A stretch of DNA of 64,000 bases from Cerasicoccus frondis. Lineage in GTDB: Bacteria > Verrucomicrobiota > Verrucomicrobiia > Opitutales > Cerasicoccaceae. Below, piece after piece: positions 33,427 to 43,903 of the stretch. Within the stretch, counting starts at the first letter, position 1, and each line of letters starts with the position of its first letter. The notes under the pieces were generated by a model. It was not told the DNA's origin. It did not search any database and was given only the letters and a program-made list of their open reading frames with translations. A program made the translations under genes and the position numbers. The stretch lies in NCBI GenBank assembly GCA_031296915.1, contig JAVDPC010000006.1, positions 1 through 64,000 on the forward strand, given 5' to 3'.

Positions 33427-36400
33427 ATGTCAGACGCGCCAAAGACACCGCTAGGTTGGCCCGAGCCACAGGGCCTCTGGAATCCGCAGCAAGAACATGA
33501 TTCTTGCGGCGTTGGCTTTATTGCCCACCTAAAGGGCAAACGCTCGCACGACATCATCCTGAAGACGCTCACGATGAATACCCACATGGATCACCGTGGC
33601 GGCGCGGGCGCGGAGCCGGATACCGGCGATGGCGCGGGCATCTTCATCCAGATGCCGGACAAATTTCTGCGTAAAGCCATGGCCGCCAAGGGCGTCGACC
33701 TCCCCCCCGAGGGCCAATACGGCGCGGGCATCGTCTTCATGTCCCCCAACGCCAGTGAGCGCGACTCGGCGATGGAAGTTTTTGAGCACGTTGTCGCCGA
33801 AGAAGGCCAAAAGTTCCTCGGCTGGCGCACCGTCCCCGTAAAGAGCGAAATTCTTGGCAAAATTTCCGGCAGCTATGAGCCCTGCATGAAGCAGATTTTC
33901 ATTGGTCGCGATGAATCCATCACCGATGACCTTGAGTGGGAGCGCAAGCTGTATGTGATTCGCCGCCGCGCCGTGAACGCCATTCGCTCCAACCAGTTGC
34001 CAGAATCCTTTGGCAACGTCCATGGCACCAAGTCCAGCACTTTCCCGGGCAGCGAATACCTTTACGTAGCCAGCCTCTCGGGCCGCACCATGGTCTACAA
34101 GGGCATGCTCACGCCGTGCCAGCTCTCCGAATACTTTGAAGACTTCCACGACGAAGACTTCGAATCGGCGCTGGCGCTCATGCACACCCGTTTCTCGACG
34201 AACACCTTCCCCAGTTGGCCGCGCGCCCACCCGAACCGCTTCATCGCCCACAACGGCGAAATCAACACGGTCATGGGCAACGTCAACTGGATGAAAGCCC
34301 GCCAGAAGCTTTGCAAGTCGCCTAAATTCAAGGAGATCCAGAAAGTTTTCCCGGTCATCAATGAAGATGGTTCGGACTCCGCGCGCTTGGACAACGTTCT
34401 GGAATTCATGCACTTGGGTGGTTACGATCTCACCCACGCCATGATGATGATGATTCCCGAGCCTTGGGAGCGTCACGAGTCGATGAGCGAAGCCAAGAAG
34501 GCATTCTACGAGTTCCACGCCTGCCTGATGGAGCCGTGGGATGGCCCAGCCTCGATCACATTCTCCGATGGCTACCAGATCGGCGCTTCGCTCGACCGCA
34601 ACGGCCTGCGCCCGAGCCGTTACTACGTCACCAAGGACGACCTTGTGATCATGGCGTCCGAAGTGGGCGTTATTCCGGACCTCGATCCGCTGACCGTCGT
34701 CAAGAAGGGCCGCTTGCAGCCGGGCCGCATGTTCCTCGTGGACATGAAGGAAGGCCGCATAATCCCGGACGACGAAGTCAAAGAGCGCGTTTACAATGCC
34801 CGTCCGTATGGTGAGTGGCTGAAGGAAAATCGCCTGCAGGTTAGTGATTTGCCGGAACCAAAGGACGCTGCGCCCTCTGACCGCGAAGGCATCCTCACCC
34901 GTCAACACGCGTTCGGCTATACCTACGAAGACCTTCGCTTCATCCTTGGCCCAACCGCTGAAAAAGGCGTTCAGCCAATTGGTTCGATGGGCAACGACAC
35001 GCCGTTGGCCGTCCTCTCCAACAAATCGAAGCACCTTTATTCGTATTTCAAGCAGATCTTCGCCCAGGTGACCAATCCCGCGCTAGACTGCATCCGCGAA
35101 GAGCTCGTCACCGCGACAGATACCTTTATCGGCTCCGAAGGCAACTTGCTGGAACCTGGCCCCAAGTCCTGCCGCATGGTCCGTCTGGAGTCGCCCTTGA
35201 TCGACAACAAGGTGCTTGCTCAACTACGGGAAATCCAGGCAGACGGCTTCAAATCGACCACGATCGACGCACTCTTCCCCACGGACAAGGGCGGCGTTGG
35301 CCTTGAGCGAGCAATTGCCAGCGTTTGTAAGGCTGCGGATCAGGCAATCAAAGATGGCAACAACGTCCTGATCATCTCTGACCGCGCCGTCTCCAAGGAT
35401 CAAGCGGCCATTCCAACGCTGCTCGTCATGGGCGGCCTGCACCACCACTTGGTCCGCAAGGGCACACGCACGCGCGCATCCATCATTCTGGAAACCGGCG
35501 AAGCACGCGAAGTTCACCACTTCGCCACCCTCCTCGGCTACGGCGCAAACGCGATCAACCCGTACATGGCCTTCGAATCGCTCCACAAGATGATCCAGGA
35601 CGACATGCTCGACATGGAGCTGGACGATGCGATTTACAACTACCTGAAGGGCTCGATCAAGGGTGTGGTCAAAACCATGGCCAAGATGGGCATTTCGACC
35701 GTCGCATCCTACCGCGGCGCACAGATATTTGAGGCAATTGGCCTGACCAGCGACGTAGTCAGCAAGTACTTTACTGGCACCGCAACGCGCATTGAAGGCT
35801 CGGATATCGACGCCATCACACAGGAAACGTTGGTTCGCCACAATAAGGCGTTCCCTGACCGCCACATCGACGACTCGGAAATCGCGCTCGATCCAGGCGG
35901 CGTCTACCAATGGCGCCGCGATGGTGAATACCACCTCTTCAATCCGAAGACTATTCACACGCTGCAAAAGGCCGTCCGCACAGGCAGCTACGAAATCTTC
36001 AAGCAGTATTCCAGCCTGGTCAACGACCAGAGCGAGAACCTCGCCACGCTGCGCGGCCTGATGAAGTTCAAGGACCGCAAGTCGATCCCGATCGAGGAAG
36101 TTGAGCCGATCGAAGCCATCATGAAACGCTTCAAGACCGGTGCAATGTCGTATGGCTCCATTTCGCAGGAAGCCCACGAGACCCTCGCCATCGCCATGAA
36201 CCGCGTGGGCGGCAAGTCCAACACCGGTGAAGGCGGCGAAGACCCGGAACGCTTCAAGCCGCTGCCCAATGGCGACAGCAAGCGCTCGGCGATCAAACAG
36301 GTTGCCTCGGGCCGCTTCGGCGTGACCAGCGAATACCTGGTCAACTCCGACGAGCTGCAGATCAAGGTTTCACAAGGCGCGAAGCCGGGTGAAGGCGGCG

Positions 36401-38091
36401 AGTTGCCGGGCTCCAAGGTTTACCCCTGGGTAGCCAAGGTTCGCCACTCGACTCCGGGTGTGGGCCTCGTCTCCCCCCCCCCTCACCACGATATTTACTC
36501 GATTGAGGACCTCGCGGAACTCGTCCACGACCTGAAAAACGCCAACGTCAATGCCCGCGTCAACGTGAAGCTGGTGGCGGAAGTCGGCGTCGGCACGATT
36601 GCCTCGGGTGTGGCCAAGGGCCATGCGGACGTTATCCTGATCGCCGGTCACGATGGCGGCACGGGCGCGTCCCCGACCTCTTCTATCTACAATGCCGGCG
36701 CTCCATGGGAGCTTGGCTTGGCCGAAACCAACCAAATCCTTCTGCTCAACGACCTGCGCAGCCGCGTGATCGTGGAGACCGACGGCCAGCTCAAGACCGG
36801 TCGCGATGTCGCCATCGCAACCCTGCTCGGCGCGGAAGAATACGGTTTCGCCACCGCTCCGCTCGTCACCATGGGCTGCCTCATGATGCGTGTTTGTCAA
36901 AAGAACACCTGCCCGGTCGGCGTCGCCACCCAAGACCCGCGCCTGCGCAAGAAGTTCACCGGCAAGCCGGAAGACGTGGTCAACTTCATGAAGTTCCTCG
37001 CCATGGAACTCCGCGAAATCATGGCTGAGCTCGGCTTCCGCACCATCAATGAGATGGTCGGCCATGTCGAAGCACTGGACACGGCCAAGGCGATCAATCA
37101 CTGGAAGGCCAAGGGCGTCGACTTGACCAGCATCTTCCACAAGCCTGACGTCGATGACTCCGTGGGCACTTACTGCCAAAAAGAACAGGACCACGGCTTG
37201 GATAAGGCGCTCGACAACACGCACCTGCTCACGCTCTGCAAGCCAGCGCTGGACAAGGGCGAGAAAGTCAAGCTGACCCTGCCGATCATCAATATCAATC
37301 GTGTGGTGGGCACCATCACCGGCTCTGAGTTGACCCGTCGCTATGGTTCCGCAGGCCTCCCCGAGGACACCATACACCTGCACTTCCAAGGCAGCGCTGG
37401 TCAGTCGCTCGGCGCATTCTGCCCCAAGGGCATGACCTTTGAGCTCGAAGGCGACGCCAACGACTACATCGGCAAGGGTGTTTCCGGCGCGAAGATCATC
37501 GTTTACCCGCCGAAGGGTTCGGAGTTCAAGCCCGAGGAAAACATCATCGTCGGCAACGTCGCGTTCTACGGCGCGACCGAGGGCAAGGCCTACATCAACG
37601 GCATCGCCGGCGAACGTTTCTGCGTCCGCAACTCCGGCGTTCACACCGTTGTCGAAGGCGTGGGCGACCACGGCTGCGAATACATGACCGGTGGCCAAGT
37701 GATCTGCCTCGGCAAGACCGGCCGTAACTTCGCAGCTGGCATGTCCGGCGGCGTCGCTTACGTTTACGATATCGACGGCAGCTTCCGGACGAACTTGAAC
37801 ACGAGCATGGTAAATGTCTACGAGTTGATCGAATGCGCCGACTCAGAAATCGAGTCGGTCCGCGCCGAGATCGCCAAGCACGTAGAATATACCGCTTCGC
37901 CGCGCGGCCAGGAAATCCTCGATAACTGGACAGATGTCCGCTCAAAGTTCATCAAGGTGCTACCGGCCGACTACGAGCGCATGCTCAATGCCTTCAAGAA
38001 GGTGGAAGAGCAAGGCCTCTCAGGCGACGAAGCGGCGATGGCCGCATTTGAAGCAAACATGAACGATCTCTCCCGCGTCGGCGGCAACTAA
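33427..38091 (+). CDS. gltB: Glutamate synthase large (alpha) subunit
   Basis: About 1554 residues from ATG 33427. The enzyme transfers the glutamine amide to 2-oxoglutarate. The class II amidotransferase nucleophile is Cys27 ([13 protein letters not shown]), exposed in other GltB proteins by removal of a short propeptide. Further markers are [18 protein letters not shown], the central domain, the FMN-binding [19 protein letters not shown]...[13 protein letters not shown] and [17 protein letters not shown], and the 3Fe-4S ligands in [15 protein letters not shown] (Cx5Cx4C). The C-terminal beta-helix domain ([20 protein letters not shown]) is complete. gltD follows 95 bp on. With amtB and P-II it forms the window's nitrogen-assimilation set. 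Confidence 0.97.
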   Translation: MSDAPKTPLGWPEPQGLWNPQQEHDSCGVGFIAHLKGKRSHDIILKTLTMNTHMDHRGGAGAEPDTGDGAGIFIQMPDKFLRKAMAAKGVDLPPEGQYGAGIVFMSPNASERDSAMEVFEHVVAEEGQKFLGWRTVPVKSEILGKISGSYEPCMKQIFIGRDESITDDLEWERKLYVIRRRAVNAIRSNQLPESFGNVHGTKSSTFPGSEYLYVASLSGRTMVYKGMLTPCQLSEYFEDFHDEDFESALALMHTRFSTNTFPSWPRAHPNRFIAHNGEINTVMGNVNWMKARQKLCKSPKFKEIQKVFPVINEDGSDSARLDNVLEFMHLGGYDLTHAMMMMIPEPWERHESMSEAKKAFYEFHACLMEPWDGPASITFSDGYQIGASLDRNGLRPSRYYVTKDDLVIMASEVGVIPDLDPLTVVKKGRLQPGRMFLVDMKEGRIIPDDEVKERVYNARPYGEWLKENRLQVSDLPEPKDAAPSDREGILTRQHAFGYTYEDLRFILGPTAEKGVQPIGSMGNDTPLAVLSNKSKHLYSYFKQIFAQVTNPALDCIREELVTATDTFIGSEGNLLEPGPKSCRMVRLESPLIDNKVLAQLREIQADGFKSTTIDALFPTDKGGVGLERAIASVCKAADQAIKDGNNVLIISDRAVSKDQAAIPTLLVMGGLHHHLVRKGTRTRASIILETGEAREVHHFATLLGYGANAINPYMAFESLHKMIQDDMLDMELDDAIYNYLKGSIKGVVKTMAKMGISTVASYRGAQIFEAIGLTSDVVSKYFTGTATRIEGSDIDAITQETLVRHNKAFPDRHIDDSEIALDPGGVYQWRRDGEYHLFNPKTIHTLQKAVRTGSYEIFKQYSSLVNDQSENLATLRGLMKFKDRKSIPIEEVEPIEAIMKRFKTGAMSYGSISQEAHETLAIAMNRVGGKSNTGEGGEDPERFKPLPNGDSKRSAIKQVASGRFGVTSEYLVNSDELQIKVSQGAKPGEGGELPGSKVYPWVAKVRHSTPGVGLVSPPPHHDIYSIEDLAELVHDLKNANVNARVNVKLVAEVGVGTIASGVAKGHADVILIAGHDGGTGASPTSSIYNAGAPWELGLAETNQILLLNDLRSRVIVETDGQLKTGRDVAIATLLGAEEYGFATAPLVTMGCLMMRVCQKNTCPVGVATQDPRLRKKFTGKPEDVVNFMKFLAMELREIMAELGFRTINEMVGHVEALDTAKAINHWKAKGVDLTSIFHKPDVDDSVGTYCQKEQDHGLDKALDNTHLLTLCKPALDKGEKVKLTLPIININRVVGTITGSELTRRYGSAGLPEDTIHLHFQGSAGQSLGAFCPKGMTFELEGDANDYIGKGVSGAKIIVYPPKGSEFKPEENIIVGNVAFYGATEGKAYINGIAGERFCVRNSGVHTVVEGVGDHGCEYMTGGQVICLGKTGRNFAAGMSGGVAYVYDIDGSFRTNLNTSMVNVYELIECADSEIESVRAEIAKHVEYTASPRGQEILDNWTDVRSKFIKVLPADYERMLNAFKKVEEQGLSGDEAAMAAFEANMNDLSRVGGN

Positions 38092-38110
38092 TCGGAAAGG
38101 CAAAATTATA

Positions 38111-38177
38111 AATTCAAAATGCCCAAACCCTACTAGCAATAGATTGTTTTTGCATTTATCCTTTTGAATTTTGAATT
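38111..38177. repeat. Inverted repeat in the gltB-gltD spacer
   Basis: aattcaaaat at 38111-38120 is exactly complementary to attttgaatt at 38168-38177, and aaatgc (38117-38122) also pairs with gcattt (38152-38157). A second ttttgaatt at 38162-38170 offers an alternative pairing. The AT-rich stem lies in the 95-bp spacer of the gltBD operon and ends 10 bp before the gltD start, so it could influence gltD translation or mRNA processing. Confidence 0.4.
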
Positions 38178-38186
38178 GTATTAATT

Positions 38187-39677
38187 ATGGGTAAACCTAC
38201 CGGATTCCTGGAAGTCGAACGTAAGACCGTGAGCGAGATCCCGCCGACGGAGCGCATCAAGAACTGGAAAGAGTTCAAGGTGCATCCGGAGGAAGCACAA
38301 ATCAAGTCCCAGGGCTCTCGCTGCATGGACTGCGGCACCCCGTTCTGCCACACTGGCCATCTGGTCTCAGGCATGGCGAGCGGCTGCCCGGTAAACAACC
38401 TCATTCCAGAGTGGAATGACCTCGTTTACCGCGGCCGCTGGAAGGAGGCGCTGGAGCGTTTGTCTAAGACGAACAACTTCCCCGAATTTACGGGTCGCGT
38501 ATGCCCCGCTCCGTGCGAAGGCTCCTGCGTGCTCGGCGTCATTGAGCCCCCGGTAACAATTAAAAACATTGAGTGCGCCATCATCGATACCGGTTGGGAA
38601 AAGGGCTGGATGACCCCGAACCCTCCGGAAGAGCGCACCGGAAAAACAGTCGCTGTCGTTGGCTCCGGACCAGCTGGCCTGGCCGCCGCAGACCAGCTCA
38701 ATCAAGCTGGCCATAACGTGACCGTCTTCGAGCGCGCCGACCGCGTTGGCGGGCTGCTCATGTATGGCATTCCGAACATGAAGCTCGACAAGGAGGAAGT
38801 CGTTCTCCGCCGCGTCAAGCTGATGACCGAAGAAGGCGTCACTTTCAAGACCAACACCGAAATCGGCAAAGACATCACTGCGAATGAACTGCAGGACCAG
38901 TTTGACGCCGTTCTGTACTGCACCGGCGCCACCAAGCCGCGTGACCTGCCCATTCCTGGCCGTGAGTTTAAGGGCGTTCATTTCGCGATGGAATTCCTGA
39001 TCGGCAACACGAAGCACCAGCTCGATCACAATTTCGACGGTTCACTGCCAGAAATCCACGCCAAGGGCAAAGATGTCGTCGTCATTGGCGGTGGCGACAC
39101 CGGCACCGACTGTGTGGGCACCTCGATCCGCCACGGCGCGAAGAGCGTCGTACAGCTTGAGATCATGCCGCGCCCTCCTGAAGAGCGCGAAGCCAGCAAC
39201 CCTTGGCCGGAATGGCCCAAGATTTACCGCATGGACTACGGCCAGGAAGAAGCCAAGGCGCTTCAGGGCGAAGATCCCCGCGAGTATCTCGTGATGACCG
39301 AAAACTTTGTCGACGACGGCAACGGCAACCTTGCTGGCCTGAACATCGTCAACATCGAGTGGGGCAAGGACGACCAAGGCCGCTTTGTGCCGATCAAGAA
39401 GGAAGAAACCCGCCGCACTATTCCGGCGCAGTTGGCGACTCTCGCCATGGGCTTCCTCGGGCCGGAGCAAACCGTTATCGAGCAGCTCGGCATGGAGACT
39501 GACCCACGCTCGAACATGAAGGCCGACCACGAAGTTTACACGACTAATGTCGAAGGCGTCTTCGCTGCCGGTGACTGCCGTCGTGGCCAGAGCCTCGTCG
39601 TCTGGGCGATCAACGAAGGCCGCGGCGCCGCCCGCGAGGTCGATCGCTACCTGATGGGCGTCACCACCCTGCCCTAA
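38187..39677 (+). CDS. gltD: Glutamate synthase small (beta) subunit
   Basis: A 496-residue FAD/NADPH subunit that feeds electrons to GltB. The N-terminal 4Fe-4S ligands are in [25 protein letters not shown] and [12 protein letters not shown]. The FAD-binding motif is [17 protein letters not shown] and the NADPH motif [17 protein letters not shown]; the C-terminus has [27 protein letters not shown]. The length matches the family (about 470-500). It follows gltB on the same strand and is closed by a strong hairpin. Confidence 0.97.
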   Translation: MGKPTGFLEVERKTVSEIPPTERIKNWKEFKVHPEEAQIKSQGSRCMDCGTPFCHTGHLVSGMASGCPVNNLIPEWNDLVYRGRWKEALERLSKTNNFPEFTGRVCPAPCEGSCVLGVIEPPVTIKNIECAIIDTGWEKGWMTPNPPEERTGKTVAVVGSGPAGLAAADQLNQAGHNVTVFERADRVGGLLMYGIPNMKLDKEEVVLRRVKLMTEEGVTFKTNTEIGKDITANELQDQFDAVLYCTGATKPRDLPIPGREFKGVHFAMEFLIGNTKHQLDHNFDGSLPEIHAKGKDVVVIGGGDTGTDCVGTSIRHGAKSVVQLEIMPRPPEEREASNPWPEWPKIYRMDYGQEEAKALQGEDPREYLVMTENFVDDGNGNLAGLNIVNIEWGKDDQGRFVPIKKEETRRTIPAQLATLAMGFLGPEQTVIEQLGMETDPRSNMKADHEVYTTNVEGVFAAGDCRRGQSLVVWAINEGRGAAREVDRYLMGVTTLP

Positions 39678-39698
39678 GCTGGCGAACATAGTTTTACC

Positions 39699-39734
39699 AA
39701 GCGGCGTTGTCTTTCGGACAACGCCGCTTTCGTT
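39699..39734 (+). terminator. Terminator-like hairpin after gltD
   Basis: aagcggcgttgtc at 39699-39711 pairs perfectly with gacaacgccgctt at 39717-39729 around the loop tttcg, followed by tcgttt. It lies 22 bp after the gltD stop. The thymine run is interrupted, but the stem strength and position fit a rho-independent terminator of the gltBD operon. Confidence 0.75.
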
Positions 39735-39908
39735 TGGCGCATTTGTCATGTAGGGCTCGCGCTCGTGCGATGCCGCATCCGTTCAAGAGCGCCATCTAAT
39801 ACGGCGTCGCGCAAGGGCCAGCTCTACATTCCAACGCAATAACTCCAGCTATCCCTCACCAGAAAGGCGTTGCGTTGAGGCAATCGTCCGCTTGAGTAAC
39901 TTCCAGCA

Positions 39909-40781
39909 ATGAAACCCACTCTACTAGTTTTGGCTGCCGGGATGGGCAGCCGTTATGGCGGTCTTAAACAGCTGGACCCGATGGGCCCCAACGGCGAAAC
40001 GCTGCTCGATTATTCGATCACTCAAGCTGCTAAAGCTGGCTTTAAGAAGGTCGTTTTCGTGATCCGGCGCGACTTCGCAGATGCATTCAAGGCGAATGTC
40101 GGCGACAAGCATACTGACCAATTAGAGGTCGTCTACGCCTTCCAGGAATTGACTGATTTACCCGGCGGCTACAAGGTTCCCGCTGGTCGGGAGAAACCTT
40201 GGGGAACAGCACACGCGATCCGCGCGGCTCGCCAGGTAGTTGGAGATCCCTTTGTTGCGATTAACGCCGACGACTACTACGGAAGCGACGCCTACCGGCG
40301 CGTGATTGATTTCCTCACAGCTACCCCGTCCCTCGACGCCAGCCAATGCGCCATGGTCGGCTACCCAATCGTCAACACACTTTCACCTCATGGGACGGTC
40401 AATCGTGGCGTATGCCAGCTCAACGTCAACCTGCTCAAAACCGTCGAAGAACATACGCAGATTGCTCAACGTGATGGCGTAATCCGCGGCAAGAATCTTG
40501 CTGGTTGCGAAGTCACCATTCCTAATGATGCGCCAGTATCGATGAACTTCTGGGTGTTTGCGCCATCATTCTTTGAGGTCTTGGAGTCGCATTTCATTTC
40601 GTTCCTTGAAGCTCACGGCACGGAGTTGAAATCCGAATGCTACATCCCCACCGTGGTCGATGAACTCATTGCGAAGGGCCAAGCCACCTGCAAAGTGCTC
40701 CCCACTACGGGTGAATGGTTTGGCGTCACCTATCCTGAAGACAAACCTGCAGTCCAAAAACGGCTCGCGAATATCGATTAA
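39909..40781 (+). CDS. Sugar-1-phosphate nucleotidyltransferase-like protein
   Basis: A 290-residue GT-A fold nucleotidyltransferase. The N-terminal signature LVLAAGMGSRYGGLKQLDPM (G-x-G-x-R...K) binds the nucleotide; the metal-binding acidic pair is in VAINADDYYG. Other features are GTAHAIRAAR and SMNFWVFAPSFFEVLE. The protein resembles the NTP_transferase group of about 300 residues seen near sugar metabolism in Bacteroidetes and Verrucomicrobia, whose substrate is usually not known; it is shorter than GalU by a few residues but lacks clear GalU signatures. It is followed 9 bp later by a Cache-domain gene. Confidence 0.8.
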   Translation: MKPTLLVLAAGMGSRYGGLKQLDPMGPNGETLLDYSITQAAKAGFKKVVFVIRRDFADAFKANVGDKHTDQLEVVYAFQELTDLPGGYKVPAGREKPWGTAHAIRAARQVVGDPFVAINADDYYGSDAYRRVIDFLTATPSLDASQCAMVGYPIVNTLSPHGTVNRGVCQLNVNLLKTVEEHTQIAQRDGVIRGKNLAGCEVTIPNDAPVSMNFWVFAPSFFEVLESHFISFLEAHGTELKSECYIPTVVDELIAKGQATCKVLPTTGEWFGVTYPEDKPAVQKRLANID

Positions 40782-40790
40782 CCGCACGCC

Positions 40791-41822
40791 ATGCACCAAC
40801 GCTATCTCCTCTCCTTCCTCCTCATTTTAGCCACCGGCTCGTCCCCTGCAAAGAGCCCGACGGACCCATACGACCTGCTGCTCAAATCTTCGGCGCAGCG
40901 CATCAATGAGGTCCTGGGCTATGTCGCGCAAAGCACAGTTGCCCTTGCAGACGAGTATCAACGCATCCGTGGACGCTCGTCTGCGAGAGATGACAGCGGG
41001 CTCAAAACTTGGCAAGATGCGAGTCTGCAGCAAGGTGATACGATCGGTTTTCGTTTCTCCGACGCTAAACTCGAGCCAACATACCAAGCGCCGGTTCCTG
41101 CATTTTACTACTATGGCGCTGCCCCACTCAACGAAGCAATCGCCCATCAGCTCAATGAGCTTCGCGCCCTCGCTCCCGTTGTTCGCACGGCGTATGAGAG
41201 CTTTGACTTCTCCTGGGTCTACATCACAACGAGCTGCGAGTTATTGCTCATCTATCCTTACCTGCCCTTCGATGAAGCGGTGAATAACTACCCGCCAACC
41301 GAGCAGATATTCTACACTTGCGCTGATTTTAAAAACCGCAAGTCAGGCTGGAGCGCTCCCTATTTTGACCTGGTCGGCGCTGGCATGATGGTCACCGTTT
41401 CGACACCAGCTTTCGTGAATGATAAACCCGTGGCCGTCGTGTCGCGCGACATCACGCTCGTTGAACTGACCGAATCCGTCTTGAAGAACTTGGTTAGCGA
41501 ACCGGACGCCGTGGCCTACCTTGTAGATGAATACGGCTTGGTTATCGACGTCAGTGATCCGGCTTTGGCCAAGGAATTACTGGACATCAATACCAAGAAT
41601 CAGGCAGCTACGCTTTACTATGCGGATAAAGCAACAGCGTCGGATAAAGGCGGCGTCATTTCACAGACTGCCTGGGTTAATGAAGTCACAGCGGCAGTGT
41701 TGAAGGCCGCATCGGCGCATAACCTGATTCAGCTTACGGCCGCAGGGCGCAAAGTGCTCTCAACACGAATTGAGGCGACAGGCTGGCGGCTCATATTGGC
41801 GTTTCCTCAAGATACGCAATAG
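40791..41822 (+). CDS. Solo secreted Cache-domain protein
   Basis: A 343-residue exported protein. The signal peptide is MHQRYLLSFLLILATGSSPA. A long helix and then a dCache-like sensor fold follow, with the typical strands FDFSWVYITTSCELLLIYPY, GWSAPYFDLVGAGMMVTVST and VAVVSRDITLVELTES, then DAVAYLVDEYGLVIDVS. In chemoreceptors and kinases such a domain is followed by a second membrane helix and a signalling module; here the protein stops at FPQDTQ and has neither. It may bind a small ligand in the periplasm and act with a separate partner, or serve as a binding protein. It is in an apparent operon with the nucleotidyltransferase gene. Confidence 0.7.
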   Translation: MHQRYLLSFLLILATGSSPAKSPTDPYDLLLKSSAQRINEVLGYVAQSTVALADEYQRIRGRSSARDDSGLKTWQDASLQQGDTIGFRFSDAKLEPTYQAPVPAFYYYGAAPLNEAIAHQLNELRALAPVVRTAYESFDFSWVYITTSCELLLIYPYLPFDEAVNNYPPTEQIFYTCADFKNRKSGWSAPYFDLVGAGMMVTVSTPAFVNDKPVAVVSRDITLVELTESVLKNLVSEPDAVAYLVDEYGLVIDVSDPALAKELLDINTKNQAATLYYADKATASDKGGVISQTAWVNEVTAAVLKAASAHNLIQLTAAGRKVLSTRIEATGWRLILAFPQDTQ

Positions 41823-41883
41823 CGGTTTAAGTGATTTCGTAATTGCGCATCAAAATGATCGCCCCTAATGGTTTGCCCTGTCG

Positions 41884-43581
41884 ATGGATACGGCTGGGGA
41901 GTTAGCGGAGAAACCAATCAAGCTGAGGTCGGGCGCGCACACGCCCTTGCTCTATTTGCTGCTGCCGTTGATCGCAGGTTATGCCCTGGCGAATTATTTG
42001 CCCCACGTCGAGTTGTCCAACGGCTGGCTTTCTGCGACTCTTGTCGCCTGCATTCTGGCGACACTCGCCGCGTTTCGCGCTCAATCCAAAGCGTTGCTCA
42101 TCACATGGGGCCTACTGTTCGCGCTGACAGTTACTTTGGCCAGTTGGCGCTATTACACTTACCGAATCCCTGCTCCGCCAGACTTGAGCGCACAACCCAA
42201 CCGTGAGGCGGAAATTGATATCGAGATCAAACGCGTCTTCGCCATGCGCAGTCAGGAGCTTCGAATCGCCGGCATTGGCGAAATGGTTTCTGCTCCAGCC
42301 TTTGCGCCGCAATTACACGGGCAGATGGTCTACTTTCAATGCTGGAAGGACGAACCAGATGCGCCAGTCGGCCGCGGCGGCTTTATTCGCCTGCGCGGAA
42401 AGCTGGAACCCACCCCCAACGCCCCTGAAGGCTTCGATGGCTACCTGCGCCAGCAAGGTTGTTACTTAAAACTCACGCAAGCCAGCCTAAGGGAGATTAT
42501 CAAACAGCCCTCTTGGCTAAATCAGCAGTTCGAGCACATCAACCAGCACTGGCAGTCCACCTTGCAAATCGGCGCCAACACCCCGCGAACCCGACAACTG
42601 GCGGGCATTGCCACCGCCATGTTTTTGGGCGAAAAAACTGCCCTGACCACCGAGCAAAAAGAACGCTACATCGCCAGCGGAACCATGCATTTGTTTGCCG
42701 TGAGCGGCCTGCATGTGGGCATCGTCGCAGCGCTGATTGCACTGGTGCTCAACGGCCTCCGTATCCCCCGTAAAGTTCAGCCCTGGCTCGGGCTTATTTT
42801 GCTTTGGGGCTATGTCCAAATAACGGGCGCCGCGCCATCTGCGGTACGCGCCTTCATCATGGCGTTCTTTTTCTGGATGGCTTACACGTTGCTGCGAAAG
42901 CCTCAGCCCCTATCCGCGCTAGCGGCGTCCGCCGTCGTTGTATTACTCCTCGATCCACGCCAACTGTGGAGCGCAGGCTTCCAGCTTTCGTACACCGTGG
43001 TCACTGGGCTGATTGTCTATGGAGCGCCCTTACAGGAGTGGTTGCAAACTCGCTTCAAGCCATACCGCCTGATCATGCCGGACTCACAAAGCCGCTGGCA
43101 AAAGCTTACGGTGTGGGCTGCTCGCCTGGCCTTTGGCTTAGTCGCCATCTCGTTTGCAGCCACACTCTACAGCGCGCCGCTGTCCGTGCGATATTTCGGA
43201 GTGCTGGCGCCCGGCGCCTTCCTGCTGAATGTGCCGCTGGTTTCCCTCGCGCCACTGGCAATGACCGCCAGCCTGATCGCCGCGCTCGCGGGCTCGGTCG
43301 GCCTCACGGCAGTCGCGAGCTTCGCCAATCACGCAAGCTGGGTGTTTGTGGCTGGCATGGACGCCCTTGTGGAAGGCTTCCTCCAGGCGCCCGACAGCTC
43401 CATGCAGCTCAGCTGGCGCTGGGCGGGGGGTGGCTACAGCCTGGCTCTGTTAATGCTCGCCGCCGCCCTGCTTCTGGCCGATCAGCGAACGCCGATTTGG
43501 GCGCGCTTGGGCGTACCGCCAACAATGCTGCTGCTCGGGCTTGTCTTTGGCACAGAGTTGCGCCACATTACGCCCATATGA
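41884..43581 (+). CDS. comEC: ComEC/Rec2 family DNA-uptake channel protein, without the C-terminal hydrolase domain
   Basis: A 565-residue membrane protein. The N-terminal DUF4131-type region has several helices (LLYLLLPLIAGYALANYL, TLVACILATLAAFRAQ) and an OB-like segment (GGFIRLRGKLEP). The Competence domain is clear: MFLGEKTALTTEQKERYIAS, GTMHLFAVSGLHVGIVAALI, ITGAAPSAVRAFIMAFFFWM, LSAGFQLSYTVVTGLIVYGA-like sequence (read WSAGFQLSYTVVTG), then further helices. Usual ComEC proteins (about 700-800 residues) end with a metallo-beta-lactamase nuclease domain; this one ends at TELRHITPI without it. The ATGA overlap with the next gene confirms the end. Confidence 0.85.
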   Translation: MDTAGELAEKPIKLRSGAHTPLLYLLLPLIAGYALANYLPHVELSNGWLSATLVACILATLAAFRAQSKALLITWGLLFALTVTLASWRYYTYRIPAPPDLSAQPNREAEIDIEIKRVFAMRSQELRIAGIGEMVSAPAFAPQLHGQMVYFQCWKDEPDAPVGRGGFIRLRGKLEPTPNAPEGFDGYLRQQGCYLKLTQASLREIIKQPSWLNQQFEHINQHWQSTLQIGANTPRTRQLAGIATAMFLGEKTALTTEQKERYIASGTMHLFAVSGLHVGIVAALIALVLNGLRIPRKVQPWLGLILLWGYVQITGAAPSAVRAFIMAFFFWMAYTLLRKPQPLSALAASAVVVLLLDPRQLWSAGFQLSYTVVTGLIVYGAPLQEWLQTRFKPYRLIMPDSQSRWQKLTVWAARLAFGLVAISFAATLYSAPLSVRYFGVLAPGAFLLNVPLVSLAPLAMTASLIAALAGSVGLTAVASFANHASWVFVAGMDALVEGFLQAPDSSMQLSWRWAGGGYSLALLMLAAALLLADQRTPIWARLGVPPTMLLLGLVFGTELRHITPI

Positions 43582-43841
43582 AAAGCGCATACGAACTCGC
43601 CATGGAGCGGTTGGAAAAGGAATCCCCTTCGACTGAGGTGACCGCAGACCAAAAGCAGCAACTCGCTGAAATCGACCGCGTATACGACGCCAAAATTGCC
43701 GAGCGAGAAGTGTTCCTCAAGGACTCCATTGCGAAGGCCAAAGACGCCATCGAGCGCAAAAAGCTGGAGCAACAACTGGTGGCCGAGCGCAAAAATCTCA
43801 ACGACGAACGCGAGTCGAAAAAGAACAAGGCCCGCAGTTAG
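43578..43841 (+). CDS. Small coiled-coil protein coupled to comEC
   Basis: An 87-residue, highly charged, helical protein (MKSAYELAMERLEKE, VTADQKQQLAEIDRVYDAKI, AKAKDAIERKKLEQQLVAER). It starts at ATG 43578, overlapping the comEC stop in ATGA. It is probably cytoplasmic and forms a coiled coil. Similar short 'YELAMERL' proteins are, to my memory, common in Verrucomicrobia, but no function is known to me. Confidence 0.7.
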   Translation: MKSAYELAMERLEKESPSTEVTADQKQQLAEIDRVYDAKIAEREVFLKDSIAKAKDAIERKKLEQQLVAERKNLNDERESKKNKARS

Positions 43842-43903
43842 TTTACACTTTGCGGAATTGAGCGTTGCCTTGCTGCAACACGGGCAAAGCATTCGCATCC
43901 AGC

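Noticed and set aside
33529..35034. Long open frame (501 codons) antisense to gltB
   Set aside because: It is the mirror of the strongly biased gltB reading frame, with no family resemblance and low-complexity His/Val/Glu content. The same holds for 35224-36177 and 36370-37698.
42804..43841. A 345-codon frame overlapping comEC
   Set aside because: Only its last 87 codons (from ATG 43578) look like a protein; the rest is out of frame with the well-supported comEC.
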